A stretch of DNA of 64,000 bases from Agromyces cavernae (lineage in GTDB: Bacteria; Actinomycetota; Actinomycetes; Actinomycetales; Microbacteriaceae), in assembly GCF_021044935.1 (NCBI RefSeq), contig NZ_JAJNMP010000005.1:1-64000 (forward strand), written 5' to 3'. Position 1 is the stretch's first letter; each line of letters begins with the position of its first letter. The translations under genes were made by a program, and so were the position numbers. This document shows positions 7,816-17,871 of the stretch, piece by piece. The notes below the pieces were generated by a model. That model was not told the origin of the DNA. It searched no databases and saw nothing but the letters and a program-made list of their open reading frames with translations.

Positions 7816-8754
7816 CTATGCGCGGGGTGCGTGCGTCTCGATGGCGATGATGCCCGAGCCCGAATTCGTCGCGGAGAGGTGCACGACGCTGAACGCGCCG
7901 GGCTCGAGCCCCGCGGCATCCGTCACGTACGAACCCAAGGGGGTGCCCGTCGCCAACGCGACCTCGCGCATGATCTCGGGCAGCACCGGGCCGTGGCTGC
8001 AGAGCACGGCGTTCTTGCCCGATCGCACCCGCTTGCCGATCACGCGCCGCACCTCGCCGTCGCCGGACTCCCAGGCGTCCTGGCTGATGCCGGCGTCGCG
8101 CTTCACCGTGATGCCGGTGGCCGCCCCGAGCGGCGCCACGGTCGTGACGCAGCGAACCGCGGGGCTCGACACGATGCGCTTGAGGCCCCACGCCGGCAGC
8201 GCGTGCACGAGACCCGCCGCCTGCGCGACGCCGCGTTCGGTCAGGGGCCGTGAGGCGTCGGCGCCGGTCCAGCCGCTGCGTCCGACGGCCTTGCCGTGAC
8301 GCAGGAGGGTGAGGGAGAACGTCGAGGTCACGCCCTGGTCGACGAGCTTCGCGAAGTTGTCGAGGATCTCGACGTCGGGCTCGTAGCTCAGGTACCCGCG
8401 CGCTCGTTTGATGGTCACCCACTCGACCGCGGCGACCTCGGCGTTCGGCTTGAACGTCGACTGCTGCACGGCGCGCTCGCTCACCTCGGCCGACCAGTAG
8501 TGCACGATCTTCTCGCGCCCGCTCGACAGCGGGTAGCGCGAGACGCCGAGCGGGACCCCGAGCGCAACGGCGAGCCCGGTCTCCTCGGCGATCTCACGCA
8601 CCGCCGTTTGCGGGAGCGACTCGCCCGGGTCGACCTTGCCCTTGGGGATCGTGACATCTCCGTATACCGTGCGGTGGATCACCAGCACGTGCACCTTACC
8701 GTCGATGATGCGCCAGCACACGGCACCCGCGGCATAGATCGCGGTCGAGGTCAC
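7816..8754 (-). CDS. Nudix hydrolase fused to histidine phosphatase domain (MutT1-like)
   Basis: This is a 312-residue two-domain protein. Residues 5-140 form a Nudix domain with the Nudix box [20 protein letters not shown] (about 39-58). Residues 147-310 form a phosphoglycerate-mutase-like histidine phosphatase domain with LLRHGK at 151-156. The same architecture occurs in mycobacterial MutT1, which hydrolyses 8-oxo-dGTP and diadenosine polyphosphates, so nucleotide sanitation is the likely role. The GTG start at 8754 overlaps the ppk stop (GTGA), so it is translationally coupled to polyphosphate kinase. Longer upstream frames overlap ppk and are not coding. Confidence 0.88.
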   Translation of the reverse strand: MTSTAIYAAGAVCWRIIDGKVHVLVIHRTVYGDVTIPKGKVDPGESLPQTAVREIAEETGLAVALGVPLGVSRYPLSSGREKIVHYWSAEVSERAVQQSTFKPNAEVAAVEWVTIKRARGYLSYEPDVEILDNFAKLVDQGVTSTFSLTLLRHGKAVGRSGWTGADASRPLTERGVAQAAGLVHALPAWGLKRIVSSPAVRCVTTVAPLGAATGITVKRDAGISQDAWESGDGEVRRVIGKRVRSGKNAVLCSHGPVLPEIMREVALATGTPLGSYVTDAAGLEPGAFSVVHLSATNSGSGIIAIETHAPRA

Positions 8755-10943
8755 CGGCGTTTTCCGGAGCGCTTGCGCTGTGCGATCTCGAGCATCTGCC
8801 GATTCTGCAGGTCGGTGAGCGGAAGCCCGGATGCATCGGTCGCGTGGCGGGTCCACACGCCGTCGCCCGCGAGGTGCCACGTGCTCGTCGAGTCGTCCAT
8901 CGCCTGGTCGAACAGCGTGCTGATCTGGGCGAGATGCATGGGGTCGGTGAGCCGCACGAGCGCCTCGACGCGTCGGTCGAGGTTGCGGTGCATCATGTCT
9001 GCCGAGCCGATGTAGGTCTGCACGTCGCCATCGTTCGCGAACGTGAAGATGCGGGAGTGCTCGAGGTAGCGGCCGAGGATCGAGCGCACCCTGATGTTCT
9101 CACTGAGCCCCGGAATGCCGGGTCGCAGGCTGCAGATGCCGCGCACCCACACGTCGACCGGGACGCCCGCGTTCGATGCCCGGTAGAGCGCGTCGATGAT
9201 CGACTCGTCGACCATCGAATTGACCTTGATGCGGATGCCCGAGGGCCGGCCGGCCTCTGCGTTGCGGATCTCGGTGGCGATCAGCTTGAGCAGCCCCTTG
9301 CGCAGGTGCAGCGGAGCCACGAGCAGTCGCTTGAACTTCTTCTCGATGGCGTAGCCCGACAGTTCGTTGAACAGCCGCGTCAGGTCTTTGCCGACCTGGT
9401 CGTCGGTCGTGAACAGCCCGAGGTCCTCGTAGATGCGGCTCGTCTTCGGGTTGTAGTTGCCCGTGCCGATGTGGCTGTAGTGGCGCAGGCCGTCCTTCTC
9501 CTGACGGATGACGAGCGCGAGCTTGCAGTGGGTCTTCAGCCCGACGAGCCCGTAGACCACGTGCACGCCCGCCTTCTCGAGCTTGCGGGCCCACGTGATG
9601 TTGGCCTGCTCGTCGAACCTGGCCTTGATCTCGACGAGCGCGAGCACCTGCTTGCCCGACTCGGCCGCGTCGATGAGCGCCTCGACGATGGGGCTGTCGC
9701 CTGAGGTGGTGCGGTACAACGTCTGCTTGATGGCGAGCACGTCGGGGTCCGCCGCAGCCTGTTCGAGGAAGGCCTGCACGCTCGTCGCGAACGACTCGTA
9801 GGGGTGGTGCACGAGGACGTCCTGACGCGCGATCGCCTTGAAGACGTCGGCGCGCCGGTTGGGCTCGGAGGGCTGCAACTGCACCGCGGTGGTCGGAACG
9901 TGGATGCCGTAGTGCAGCTCGGGCCGGTCGATCCTGGCGAGGTCGAACAGTCCGCCGAGGTCCAGCGGTGCGGGGAGCCGGTAGACCTCCTGCTCGGTGA
10001 CGTCGAGCTCGCGTACGAGCAGGCCGAGGGTCACCTCGTCCATGTCGTCGGTGATCTCGAGCCGGATCGGCGGGCCGAACCGGCGGCGCAGCAGCTCCTT
10101 CTCGAGCGCCTTGATGAGGTTCTCGGTCTCGTCCTCTTCGATCTCGACGTCTTCGTTGCGGGTGACCCGGAACACGTGGTGCTCGACGATCTCCATGCCC
10201 GGAAAGAGGTCGCCGAGGTGATTGGCGATGAGGTCTTCGAGCGTGATGTACCGCACGCGTTGCACCGACTCGCTGGGGTCGACGCGCACGAAGCGCGGCA
10301 GCATCTGCGGCACCTTGACGCGCGCGAACTCCTGACGCCCGGTGCGGCTGTTGCGCACGCGCACCGAGAGGTTGAGCGAGAGCCCCGAGATGTACGGGAA
10401 CGGGTGGGCCGGGTCGACCGCGAGCGGCATCAGCACCGGGAAGATCTGCGCGCCGAAGTAGGCGCGCAGGTGGGCCTGCTCGTCGTCGCCGAGCTCGTCC
10501 CACGAGACGACCGTGATCCCGACCTCCTCGAGCGCGGGCTTGACGAGTGTCTGATACGCCGCGGCGTGCCGCTCCTGCAGCTCGTGGGCCTTCTTCGAGA
10601 TGTCGACGAGCACGTCCATCGGGGCGCGGCCGACGTTCGTCGGCACAGCGAGCCCGGTCATGATGCGACGCTTCAGGCCGGCGACCCGCACCATGAAGAA
10701 CTCGTCGAGGTTCGACGCGAAGATGGCGAGGAAGTTCGCCCGTTCGAGCACCGGAAGGGTCGGGTCTTCGGCCAGCTCGAGCACTCGCTGGTTGAATGCG
10801 AGCCAGCTGAGCTCGCGATCGAGGTACCGCTCCGCGGGCAGCTCGGGTGCGCCCTCGATGTCGAACGGCTCGAAGTCGTCGTCGAAATCGCTCGACGTGC
10901 GATCCGAGGTGCGCTCGTCCTCGATCAGGCTGTCAGCGGTCAT
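8751..10943 (-). CDS. ppk1: Polyphosphate kinase
   Basis: This 730-residue PPK1-family enzyme reversibly transfers the gamma phosphate of ATP to polyphosphate. The N-terminal domain begins with [19 protein letters not shown], and the catalytic region carries the conserved histidines in [14 protein letters not shown] and [11 protein letters not shown]. The acidic first 35 residues ([13 protein letters not shown]) are a lineage-specific extension. ATG 10943 is the first codon with a ribosome-binding region (GAGAGG a few bases upstream). It is followed by the Nudix/phosphatase gene with a 4-base overlap. A GTAACC-type repeat lies just upstream, overlapping the end of glnR. Confidence 0.96.
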   Translation of the reverse strand: MTADSLIEDERTSDRTSSDFDDDFEPFDIEGAPELPAERYLDRELSWLAFNQRVLELAEDPTLPVLERANFLAIFASNLDEFFMVRVAGLKRRIMTGLAVPTNVGRAPMDVLVDISKKAHELQERHAAAYQTLVKPALEEVGITVVSWDELGDDEQAHLRAYFGAQIFPVLMPLAVDPAHPFPYISGLSLNLSVRVRNSRTGRQEFARVKVPQMLPRFVRVDPSESVQRVRYITLEDLIANHLGDLFPGMEIVEHHVFRVTRNEDVEIEEDETENLIKALEKELLRRRFGPPIRLEITDDMDEVTLGLLVRELDVTEQEVYRLPAPLDLGGLFDLARIDRPELHYGIHVPTTAVQLQPSEPNRRADVFKAIARQDVLVHHPYESFATSVQAFLEQAAADPDVLAIKQTLYRTTSGDSPIVEALIDAAESGKQVLALVEIKARFDEQANITWARKLEKAGVHVVYGLVGLKTHCKLALVIRQEKDGLRHYSHIGTGNYNPKTSRIYEDLGLFTTDDQVGKDLTRLFNELSGYAIEKKFKRLLVAPLHLRKGLLKLIATEIRNAEAGRPSGIRIKVNSMVDESIIDALYRASNAGVPVDVWVRGICSLRPGIPGLSENIRVRSILGRYLEHSRIFTFANDGDVQTYIGSADMMHRNLDRRVEALVRLTDPMHLAQISTLFDQAMDDSTSTWHLAGDGVWTRHATDASGLPLTDLQNRQMLEIAQRKRSGKRR

Positions 10944-10987
10944 CCTCTCATCATGCCATCCGCCGCGAACACGGCATGAGAACCGGG

Positions 10988-11674
10988 TTAACGTGCGGTT
11001 ACGGGCGCGCCCTCGTCGTCTTCGTGCACGTTGAAGCGGTAGCCGACGTTGCGCACGGTGCCGATGAGGCTCTCGAGGTCGCCGAGCTTGGCGCGGAGCC
11101 GCCGCACGTGCACGTCGACGGTGCGCGTGCCCCCGAAGTAGTCGTAGCCCCACACCTCGCTGAGCAGCTGCTCGCGCGTGAACACCCGCGAGGGATGGGC
11201 CGCAAGGAACCGCAGCAGCTCGAACTCCTTGTACGTGAGGTCGAGGGGTCGACCGTGCACCTTGGCGGAGTAGCTGGCCTCGTCGATGACGACTCCCGAG
11301 GTCTGGATGCGCTCGGTCGGTTGCGACCGTTGCGACCGGCCGATGGCGAGCCGGATGCGCGCGTCGACCTCGGCGGGGCCGGCATGCTCGAGCACGACGT
11401 CGTCGACGCCCCAGTCGGGCGTGACGGCCGTGAGCCCGCCTTCGGTCACGACGAGGATGAGCGGCACCGAGAGCCCGGTGGTGCGCAGGATCTGGCAGAG
11501 CGCCTTCGCGCCCGCGAGGTTCGTGCGGGCGTCGAGGAACACCAGGTCGGATTCGGGCGCGTTGACCAGCTGCTCGGGCGAAGCCGGGATCACCCGGACT
11601 CGATGAGACAGGAGCGGAAGTGCCGGAAGAACGTCATCGTTGGCTGCCGGCGTCAAGATCAGCAGCTGCGCCAC
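10988..11674 (-). CDS. glnR: GlnR-type orphan response regulator of nitrogen metabolism
   Basis: This 228-residue OmpR/PhoB-type regulator has an atypical receiver domain (residues 1-120) and a winged-helix DNA-binding domain (130-220, ending [10 protein letters not shown]). The motifs [20 protein letters not shown] and [20 protein letters not shown] closely match actinobacterial GlnR, the global nitrogen regulator that acts without a partner kinase. No kinase gene is adjacent. The start is GTG at 11674, with GGAGG 7 bases upstream. It lies directly upstream of ppk on the same strand (45 bases), so read-through is possible. Confidence 0.88.
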   Translation of the reverse strand: MAQLLILTPAANDDVLPALPLLSHRVRVIPASPEQLVNAPESDLVFLDARTNLAGAKALCQILRTTGLSVPLILVVTEGGLTAVTPDWGVDDVVLEHAGPAEVDARIRLAIGRSQRSQPTERIQTSGVVIDEASYSAKVHGRPLDLTYKEFELLRFLAAHPSRVFTREQLLSEVWGYDYFGGTRTVDVHVRRLRAKLGDLESLIGTVRNVGYRFNVHEDDEGAPVTAR

Positions 11675-11757
11675 GCCACACCCTCCAGTAGTAAGGTGCG
11701 GTCAATACTACGGGACGGGGGAACCCCGTCCGCGACATCGAAACCGGGGGAGTGACG

Positions 11758-12072
11758 ATGGCCGAGAAGACGGCGACCGGTGGCGGATGGCCCGGCATCG
11801 TGTCGGTCTGGGCGATCACGCTCGCGAGCGTGGTCGTCGTCGTCGGTCTCACATTCGCCGGCGGCGTCGCGTGGTTCGGCGATCGGGGTGCGCTCGGGGT
11901 CTACGCCGCACTCGGCGTCGTGCTCGCCGCGGCGGTGATCGTGACGCTCGCCGTGCAGCTGGCCACGCGCCGGCCCGAGGGATTCGTCGGCCGGGTAGCG
12001 GCGAGCATGGCCGGCTCGGTGGTCCTGGTCGCGCTCGCGGCCGCGGTCGTCGCGCCCGTCGCCGTGCGGTGA
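11758..12072 (+). CDS. Small hydrophobic membrane protein
   Basis: This protein of about 104 residues has three hydrophobic segments (roughly residues 16-38, 46-66 and 80-103) and little else, so it is an integral membrane protein. It is divergent from glnR. ATG 11758 follows GGGGGAG; a GTG at 11752 is an alternative. I recognise no domain, and no function is assigned. Confidence 0.65.
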   Translation: MAEKTATGGGWPGIVSVWAITLASVVVVVGLTFAGGVAWFGDRGALGVYAALGVVLAAAVIVTLAVQLATRRPEGFVGRVAASMAGSVVLVALAAAVVAPVAVR

Positions 12073-12089
12073 GCCGATAGACTCGGACC

Positions 12090-12206
12090 ATGTCTGAGCT
12101 GCTCGCCCTCGAACTCCTCTTCATCGGCCTGCTCGGCCTCGCGAGCCTCGCGATCGCGTGGGTCAGCGGGGTCGTCGTCTACAAACTCTTCAAGGGTCAG
12201 CGCTAG
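12090..12206 (+). CDS. 38-residue single-helix membrane peptide
   Basis: This short gene encodes MSELLALELLFIGL at its start and YKLFKGQR at its end, with one continuous hydrophobic helix between. The TAGACT box at 12078-12083 is 6 bases before the ATG, the same leaderless layout seen for many genes here. Codon use is strongly GC-biased in third positions. It sits 20 bases before the nitrobindin-like gene and is probably co-transcribed with it. Similar mini-proteins occur in related genomes, but the role is unknown. Confidence 0.65.
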   Translation: MSELLALELLFIGLLGLASLAIAWVSGVVVYKLFKGQR

Positions 12207-12226
12207 GGGCTGATGAAGGCGTGGCG

Positions 12227-12835
12227 ATGATCGAGCTGCCCCTCGACCTGCCGGCCGAGCTCGTACCGCTCTCGTGGCTCCTCGGGGTCTGGGAGGGATC
12301 GGGCGTCATCGACTACAAGGTCGGCGACGAGTCGGTCACGCATGAGTTCGGGCAGCGAGTGAGCTTCAGCCACGACGGGCTTCCGCACCTGAACTACACG
12401 TCGTACACGTGGCTGTTCCCCGCCGACGAGGGCGGCGAGCCGACGCCGCTCGCGACCGAGACCGGCTACTGGCGGCTCGCCCGCGAGCAGGGCGAGGGCG
12501 ACCCGGGGCCGGCCCTGCTGCCGGCGATCGGCGAGCCGCGCTACCCCGACGCCGAGGCGGTCGAGCAGCTGCGCAATGCCGACGGCGGCTTCGATCTCGA
12601 GGTCTCGATCGTGCATCCCGGCGGGGTCAGCGAACTCTACCTAGGCCAGGTCAAGGGGCCGCGCATCGACCTGGCCACCGACGCGGTCATGCGTGCGGCC
12701 GGGGCGAAGGACTACGCGGCAGCGACGCGACTCTACGGTCTCGTCGAAGCGCACCTGCTCTGGGCGTGGGACATCGCGGCCCTCGGCCAAGACCTTCGCA
12801 CCCACGCGTCGGCCCGACTCGCGAAGGTCGACTGA
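12227..12835 (+). CDS. Nitrobindin-like heme-binding (FABP-like) family protein
   Basis: This 202-residue protein of the DUF1794/nitrobindin family has a beta-barrel fold related to fatty-acid-binding proteins; homologues bind ferric heme and react with nitric oxide or peroxynitrite. The family N-terminal motif is SWLLGVWEGSG (residues 16-26) and the barrel continues to a C-terminal histidine in RTHASARL, matching the proximal heme ligand position. ATG 12227 follows GAAGG at the right distance; GTG 12221 is the alternative. The stop overlaps the next start codon (TGATG), coupling it to the YgfZ-like gene. Confidence 0.85.
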   Translation: MIELPLDLPAELVPLSWLLGVWEGSGVIDYKVGDESVTHEFGQRVSFSHDGLPHLNYTSYTWLFPADEGGEPTPLATETGYWRLAREQGEGDPGPALLPAIGEPRYPDAEAVEQLRNADGGFDLEVSIVHPGGVSELYLGQVKGPRIDLATDAVMRAAGAKDYAAATRLYGLVEAHLLWAWDIAALGQDLRTHASARLAKVD

Positions 12836-13995
12836 TGGCCGCGTCCCCGTTCCTGGTGCTCGACGGCGCAGTTCCGGCCGAGACGCTCGATCTGGGCGTC
12901 GCCGGGCACTACGGCAATCCCATCGTCGAGCAGCGCAGACTCGAGCGCGGCGAGGCGATCGTCGACCTGTCCGACCGCGGACTCGTCGTCGTCACCGGCC
13001 CCGACCGTCGCTCGTGGCTGCACTCGATGGCGAGCCAGGCCGTCGAACGCATCGCTCCCGGCGAGAGTGCCGAGGCACTCCTGCTCGACGCATCGGGTCG
13101 CATCGAGCACGCCGTGCACCTCGTCGACGACGGCGAGTCGACCTGGCTCATCGTCGAGGGCGACGAGGCTGCACCGCTCGCGGCCTGGCTCGACCGCATG
13201 CGCTTCATGCTGCGCGTCGAGGTCGCCGACCGCAGTGACGAGTTCGCCGTGATCGCCGCGATGTCCCAGGCCGCACTCGATGCCGCGGCGCCTGCTGCGG
13301 CGCCCGCCGGGGTGGCGCTCGACTGGACCGACCCGTGGGCATCGCCCCCGCCGGGGGCGCACCAGTACGCCGAACAGGCCGGCCACCCGGCATCCGCGTG
13401 GCACTGGATCGAGCGCATCGTGCCGCGCGCCGCACTCGCGGATGCCGCCGCCGCCGTCTCCGCCGGCCGCGTGGCCGTCGCCGGATCGCTCGCCGCCGAG
13501 GCGCTGCGCATCGCCGCGTGGCGTCCGCGCCTCGCGACCGAGGTCGACGAGAAGACGATTCCGCACGAGCTCGACTGGCTGCGCAGTGCCGTCGACCTCG
13601 GCAAGGGTTGCTACAAGGGCCAGGAGACGGTGGCGAAGGTGCTGAACCTCGGCCGTCCGCCGCGCCGCCTCGTACTGCTGCACCTCGACGGCAGCGACAC
13701 GGTGCTGCCCGCGCCCGGAGACGAGGTCGTCGGCGAGAAGGTGCGCCCCGAACCCGAGCCCGGCGCCGCGCCCGAGCGGCGGACCGTCGGCCGCATCACC
13801 TCGAGTGCGATGCACCACGAGCTCGGGCCGATCGCGCTGGCGGTCGTCAAGCGCGCGGTGCCCGGCGACCTCCCGCTCATCGTGCTCAGCCACGGCATCG
13901 AGGTCGCGGCGGCACAGGTCGAGATCGTCCCGGCCGACGCCGGAGCTGCGGTCGACGTGCCGCGCCTGCCGCGCCTCGGCGTGCGCAAGCCGTAG
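12835..13995 (+). CDS. ygfZ: YgfZ/GcvT-like folate-binding protein
   Basis: This 386-residue protein is of the aminomethyltransferase-like YgfZ family, tetrahydrofolate-dependent helpers in iron-sulfur cluster assembly or repair. The diagnostic K-G-C-Y-x-G-Q-E motif is present as GKGCYKGQETVAKV near residue 258. The longer upstream open frame overlaps the nitrobindin gene; the real start is ATG 12835, sharing one base with the upstream stop codon. Pairing with a heme or NO-related protein suggests a stress-related iron-sulfur role, which is inference. Confidence 0.88.
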   Translation: MAASPFLVLDGAVPAETLDLGVAGHYGNPIVEQRRLERGEAIVDLSDRGLVVVTGPDRRSWLHSMASQAVERIAPGESAEALLLDASGRIEHAVHLVDDGESTWLIVEGDEAAPLAAWLDRMRFMLRVEVADRSDEFAVIAAMSQAALDAAAPAAAPAGVALDWTDPWASPPPGAHQYAEQAGHPASAWHWIERIVPRAALADAAAAVSAGRVAVAGSLAAEALRIAAWRPRLATEVDEKTIPHELDWLRSAVDLGKGCYKGQETVAKVLNLGRPPRRLVLLHLDGSDTVLPAPGDEVVGEKVRPEPEPGAAPERRTVGRITSSAMHHELGPIALAVVKRAVPGDLPLIVLSHGIEVAAAQVEIVPADAGAAVDVPRLPRLGVRKP

Positions 13996-14039
13996 CGGCG
14001 CCGGCGCACCCGTCGGGGCGCGGGCACGGGGAGCGGACG

Positions 14040-14849
14040 TCAGGCGGGTGCCACCGACTGCCACGGCACGGTGAGTTCGCCGAGACGGGAACGGCGCGGC
14101 CCGCCGATCACGTGCCACCCGGCATGCCGCACTGTGGCGACGGTGGCGGTCCACCGCTGCGACGGCCCGTACACCGACATCGGCGCGTGCCGTCGCCAGG
14201 CCCGGTCGAGCTCGGCGAGCAGCTCGTGGATGCGCTCGCCGGGAACGTTGCGGTGGATGAGCGCCTTCGGCAGGCGCTCGGCGACGATCGAGGGTGTCTC
14301 GAGGCCCGACCGCCGCAGGCTGATCGTGAACGTGCGCGGCCCCGACGCGTCGACGCCGACCCAGCTCGCGACGCGCCCGAGCTCGTCGCACGTGCCCTCG
14401 ACGAGCAGCCCGCCCGGTGCGAGCCGAGCGGCCATGCGGGTCCATGCGGCGGCGACATCGGACTCGTCGTACTGCCGCAGCACGTTGAACGCACGGATGA
14501 CCGCGGGACGGCGACTGTTCGGCGTTGGCACCTCGAAGCCGCCGAGGGCGAACTCGACGCGCACGCCGGCATCGAAGTGCGATCGCCCGGCGCGCACCCT
14601 CGCGAGCTGTTCGCGCGCGCTGCGCACGCGTGCCGGGTCGATCTCGAGCCCGAGCACCTCGACGTCGGGTCGGACGTGCGCGAGCCTCGCCGCGAGCTCG
14701 ATCGCGGTCACCCCGCTCGCGCCGTAACCGAGGTCGACGACGAACGCGTCGGTGGCGTGGCGCAGCGCGGACTGCGCGGCGATCCATCGGTCGATGCGTC
14801 GCAGGCGGTTCGTGTTCGTCGTCCCGCGAGTGATGGATCCGACCGGCAT
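14040..14849 (-). CDS. Class I SAM-dependent methyltransferase-like protein
   Basis: This 269-residue protein has a Rossmann-type core. The SAM-binding glycine loop is FVVDLGYGASGVTAIELA near residues 36-53, followed by the acidic residue in VLGLEIDPARV. The remainder has no substrate motif that I recognise. ATG 14849 was chosen because the preceding residues of the open frame are unlike protein, and divergent gpmA starts 104 bases away. The target is unknown. Confidence 0.7.
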   Translation of the reverse strand: MPVGSITRGTTNTNRLRRIDRWIAAQSALRHATDAFVVDLGYGASGVTAIELAARLAHVRPDVEVLGLEIDPARVRSAREQLARVRAGRSHFDAGVRVEFALGGFEVPTPNSRRPAVIRAFNVLRQYDESDVAAAWTRMAARLAPGGLLVEGTCDELGRVASWVGVDASGPRTFTISLRRSGLETPSIVAERLPKALIHRNVPGERIHELLAELDRAWRRHAPMSVYGPSQRWTATVATVRHAGWHVIGGPRRSRLGELTVPWQSVAPA

Positions 14850-14953
14850 GCTGCAAGTCTCGCAGGCGCGCGCGGGGCGAGTCGCGCCATCCGTCGCCGT
14901 CATCGGGATTCACGCGATCAGGCGCCCGGATGTCCCGCCGGTAGGCTGTCCTC

Positions 14954-15700
14954 ATGCCTCACACCCTCGTACTGCTCCGTCATGGCAACAGCGAATGGAA
15001 CCAGAAGAACCTGTTCACCGGCTGGGTCGACGTCAGGCTCTCCGAGCTCGGCGAGACCGAAGCGGCCCGCGCCGGCGAGCTGCTGCGCGACTCGGGGCTC
15101 CTCCCCGACGTGCAGCACACCTCGGTGCTGACGCGCGCGATCCAGACCGCGAACATCGCGCTCGACGTGGCAGACCGCGCGTGGATCGACGTGCGCCGCT
15201 CGTGGCGGCTCAACGAGCGCCACTACGGCGCGCTGCAGGGCCTCGACAAGGCCGAGACGCTCGAGAAGTACGGTCCCGAGCAGTTCCAGCTGTGGCGCCG
15301 CTCGTTCGACACCCCGCCGCCCGTGCTCGCCGACGACGCCGAGTGGTCGCAGGTGGGCGATCCGCGCTACGCGAGCCTCACCGACGCCGAGATGCCGCGC
15401 ACCGAGTGCCTGAAAGACGTCATCGCGCGCATGCTGCCCTACTGGGAGTCGGACATCATCCCCGACCTCGCTGCCGGCAAGGTCGTGCTCGTCACCGCGC
15501 ACGGCAACTCGCTGCGCGCGCTCGTGAAGCACCTCGATGGCATCAGCGACGACGAGATCTCCGAACTCAACATCCCCACCGGCATCCCGCTCGTGTACCG
15601 CCTCGGCGACGACTTCATGCCGCTCGAGCCGGGCGAGTACCTCGACCCCGAGGCCGCCGCGGCCGGTGCGGCGGCCGTTGCCGCACAGGGCACCAGGTAA
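14954..15700 (+). CDS. gpmA: 2,3-bisphosphoglycerate-dependent phosphoglycerate mutase
   Basis: This 248-residue glycolytic enzyme interconverts 3- and 2-phosphoglycerate. The catalytic histidine is H10 in [10 protein letters not shown], with the family motifs [11 protein letters not shown] near residue 84 and [10 protein letters not shown] near 180. TAGGCT at 14942-14947 is 6 bases before the ATG, so a leaderless message is likely. A perfect 20-bp hairpin follows the stop codon. Confidence 0.96.
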   Translation: MPHTLVLLRHGNSEWNQKNLFTGWVDVRLSELGETEAARAGELLRDSGLLPDVQHTSVLTRAIQTANIALDVADRAWIDVRRSWRLNERHYGALQGLDKAETLEKYGPEQFQLWRRSFDTPPPVLADDAEWSQVGDPRYASLTDAEMPRTECLKDVIARMLPYWESDIIPDLAAGKVVLVTAHGNSLRALVKHLDGISDDEISELNIPTGIPLVYRLGDDFMPLEPGEYLDPEAAAAGAAAVAAQGTR

Positions 15701-15707
15701 CCCGAAC

Positions 15708-15750
15708 ACGACGGAGGGCGAGGGGTCGATGACCCCTCGCCCTCCGTCGT
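15708..15750. terminator. Bidirectional terminator hairpin between gpmA and phoU
   Basis: ACGACGGAGGGCGAGGGGTC (15708-15727) pairs perfectly with its complement at 15731-15750 around a 3-base loop. It sits between two convergent genes and can act on both strands. Confidence 0.85.
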
Positions 15751-15757
15751 TCCGGCC

Positions 15758-16417
15758 TCAGCCCGCGGACTTCTCGGGGTCCCAGTCGCCGGTCACGAGG
15801 TACTGCACCTTCTTGGCGATCGACACGGCGTGGTCGGCGAAGCGCTCGTGATAGCGGCTCGCGAGCGTGGCGTCGACCGTGTCGACGGCCTGGCCCTTCC
15901 AGGTCTCGCCGAGCACCTTGTCGAACACCACGAGGTGCAGCGCGTCGACCTTGTCGTCGTCGTTGCGGATCTCCTCGGCGAGCTGCGCGTCTTCGGTGCG
16001 CAGCAGCTCGACGAGCTTGCGCGCGATCTCGACGTCGAGCTGGCCCATCTCGGCGAACGTCGAGCGCAGCGACTTGGGCACGACCTTGTCGGGGAAGCGG
16101 TAGCGGGCGAGCTGGGCGATGTGGGTCGACATGTCGCCCATGCGCTCGAGCGAGGCGCTGATGCGCAGGGCACTCACGACGATGCGCAGGTCGCGGGCGA
16201 CCGGTTGCTGGCGGGCGAGGATCGTGATCGCGAGCTCGTCGAGGGCGACCGTGCGCTGGTCGATGAAGTTGTCGCTGGCGATCACGTCTTCGGCCAGGCT
16301 CACCTCGGACTGGTGGAACGCCCGCGTGGCCTTGTCGATCGACTCGGCGACGAGTTCGGCGAGCTCCACCAGTCGGTCCTGAACCTCGGCCAGCTCCTGC
16401 TGGAACACCTCACGCAT
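15758..16417 (-). CDS. phoU: Phosphate signalling regulator PhoU
   Basis: This 219-residue all-helical protein has the two repeated PhoU domains that link the Pst transporter to the phosphate two-component system. Typical motifs are LERMGDMSTHIAQLA and ASRYHERFADHAVSIAKKV, one per repeat. ATG 16417 starts the canonical PhoU N-terminus (MREVFQQELAEV); the longer frame upstream is not needed. It is divergent from senX3 across a region that carries four PHO-box-like units. Confidence 0.95.
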   Translation of the reverse strand: MREVFQQELAEVQDRLVELAELVAESIDKATRAFHQSEVSLAEDVIASDNFIDQRTVALDELAITILARQQPVARDLRIVVSALRISASLERMGDMSTHIAQLARYRFPDKVVPKSLRSTFAEMGQLDVEIARKLVELLRTEDAQLAEEIRNDDDKVDALHLVVFDKVLGETWKGQAVDTVDATLASRYHERFADHAVSIAKKVQYLVTGDWDPEKSAG

Positions 16418-16499
16418 GTACGAATCCTCATCTCTCGGCGGCTCGCGCTGCGCGCGGGACGGCAGGGCGCTGCGGCCCCGGGACATCCTCGCGGCGGCA

Positions 16500-16539
16500 G
16501 GTGAACAGCAGGTGCCGGGAGGCTGAACACCCATTAACG
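16500..16539. promoter_or_regulatory. PHO box array between phoU and senX3
   Basis: Four 7-base units, GGTGAAC (16500-16506), GGTGCCG (16511-16517), GCTGAAC (16522-16528) and ATTAACG (16533-16539), repeat with an exact 11-base period. Units one and three best fit the PHO-box consensus. The position between divergent phoU and senX3 suggests that RegX3 controls its own operon and phoU. Confidence 0.7.
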
Positions 16540-16599
16540 TACCGCCGCACAGGCGGACAATGGCCGAGGCGGCGCGATCGGCTGGTTAGTCTTGAACGC

Positions 16600-17871
16600 A
16601 TGGACTCCACGTGGCTGGTGCTCACCGCGCTTGCCTTCGGCCTCTTCCTCGGTGCCGCATTCATGATCGTGCTGCACATGGCCGAACGCCGCGGAGCCAG
16701 CGCGGCGAAGGTGGTCGCGCCGACGATTCCCGACGGGGTCGACCAGGTGCTCGATGTCATGGAGTCCGCCGGAGTCGTGCTGGATCCGTCGAACAACGTG
16801 CTGCGGGCCTCGCCGGGCGCCGTCGCCATGGGGCTCGTGCGCAACCAGCAGCTCGTGCATCCCGAGCTGCTCGACATCGTCGCCACCGTGCGCCGCACGG
16901 GCGAACCGATCGTCGGCGAGGACTACGTCGTCTCCCGGGGGCCTTTCGCCGACACACCGCTCCGGCTGCGGGTACGGTCGGGCCGTCTGGGCACGCGATT
17001 CGTGCTCCTGCTCGCCGAGGATCGCACCGAGTCGTTCCGGCTCGACGAGGTGCGACGCGACTTCGTCGCGAACATCAGCCACGAGCTGAAGACCCCGATC
17101 GCCTCGGTCAGCCTGCTCGCCGAGGCGCTCGACCAGGCCGCCGACGAGCCCGACCAGGTACGGCGCTTCGCGGGCAGGCTCTCGGTCGAGGCCGGCCGGC
17201 TCGCGCACATCACGAGCGAGGTCATCGAGCTGTCCCGGCTGCAGGCTCGCGGGGCGCTGCGCACCGATAAGTTGCTCAGGGTCGACGAGATCGTGGCGGC
17301 GGCGGTCGAGCAGAACCGGGTCGTCGCGACCGCGAAGGGCATCGACGTCGCGGTTCGCGCGTCGTCGAAGGCCGAGGTCTACGGCGACCGGTCGTTGCTG
17401 ATCGTCGCCGTGCACAACCTCATCGCGAACGCGATCGCCTACTCCAGCGAAGGCGGCCGGGTCGGCGTGGGCACGAAGGTCGTCGACGAGGCCGTCGAGA
17501 TCGCGGTCACCGACCAGGGGATCGGCATCGAGTCCGACGAACTCGAGCGGGTCTTCGAGCGGTTCTACCGCATCGACCAGGCACGCTCGCGCAACACCGG
17601 CGGCTCGGGGCTCGGGCTCAGCATCGTGAAGCACACGGTGCAGAATCACGGCGGCGACGTGCGCGTGTGGTCGCAGCCCGGAAGGGGATCGACCTTCATG
17701 ATCCGGCTTCCCCTCGCCGAGCCGCCCATCGAGGCGTCCGAGTCGGCCGATTCGGACGCGCCGCCGACCGAGGTCCTGCCCGGTGCCACCAGCGCCCCGA
17801 AACTCGCCGCCTCGCGCGGCGCCCGACGCGCTGCGAACGTCGCAGCATCCGAACCAGGAGACCGTACGTGA
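16600..17871 (+). CDS. senX3: Sensor histidine kinase SenX3
   Basis: This 423-residue kinase has a single N-terminal membrane helix (residues 4-24), a PAS-like region (45-140), the phospho-acceptor histidine in FVANISHELKTPIASV near residue 160, and a HATPase domain with NLIANAIAYS, DQGIGI and GGSGLGLSIVKH. This is the SenX3 architecture of actinobacteria, which senses phosphate limitation together with PhoU and Pst. ATG 16600 lies 7 bases after TAGTCT (16587-16592). It overlaps regX3 by four bases. Confidence 0.93.
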   Translation: MDSTWLVLTALAFGLFLGAAFMIVLHMAERRGASAAKVVAPTIPDGVDQVLDVMESAGVVLDPSNNVLRASPGAVAMGLVRNQQLVHPELLDIVATVRRTGEPIVGEDYVVSRGPFADTPLRLRVRSGRLGTRFVLLLAEDRTESFRLDEVRRDFVANISHELKTPIASVSLLAEALDQAADEPDQVRRFAGRLSVEAGRLAHITSEVIELSRLQARGALRTDKLLRVDEIVAAAVEQNRVVATAKGIDVAVRASSKAEVYGDRSLLIVAVHNLIANAIAYSSEGGRVGVGTKVVDEAVEIAVTDQGIGIESDELERVFERFYRIDQARSRNTGGSGLGLSIVKHTVQNHGGDVRVWSQPGRGSTFMIRLPLAEPPIEASESADSDAPPTEVLPGATSAPKLAASRGARRAANVAASEPGDRT

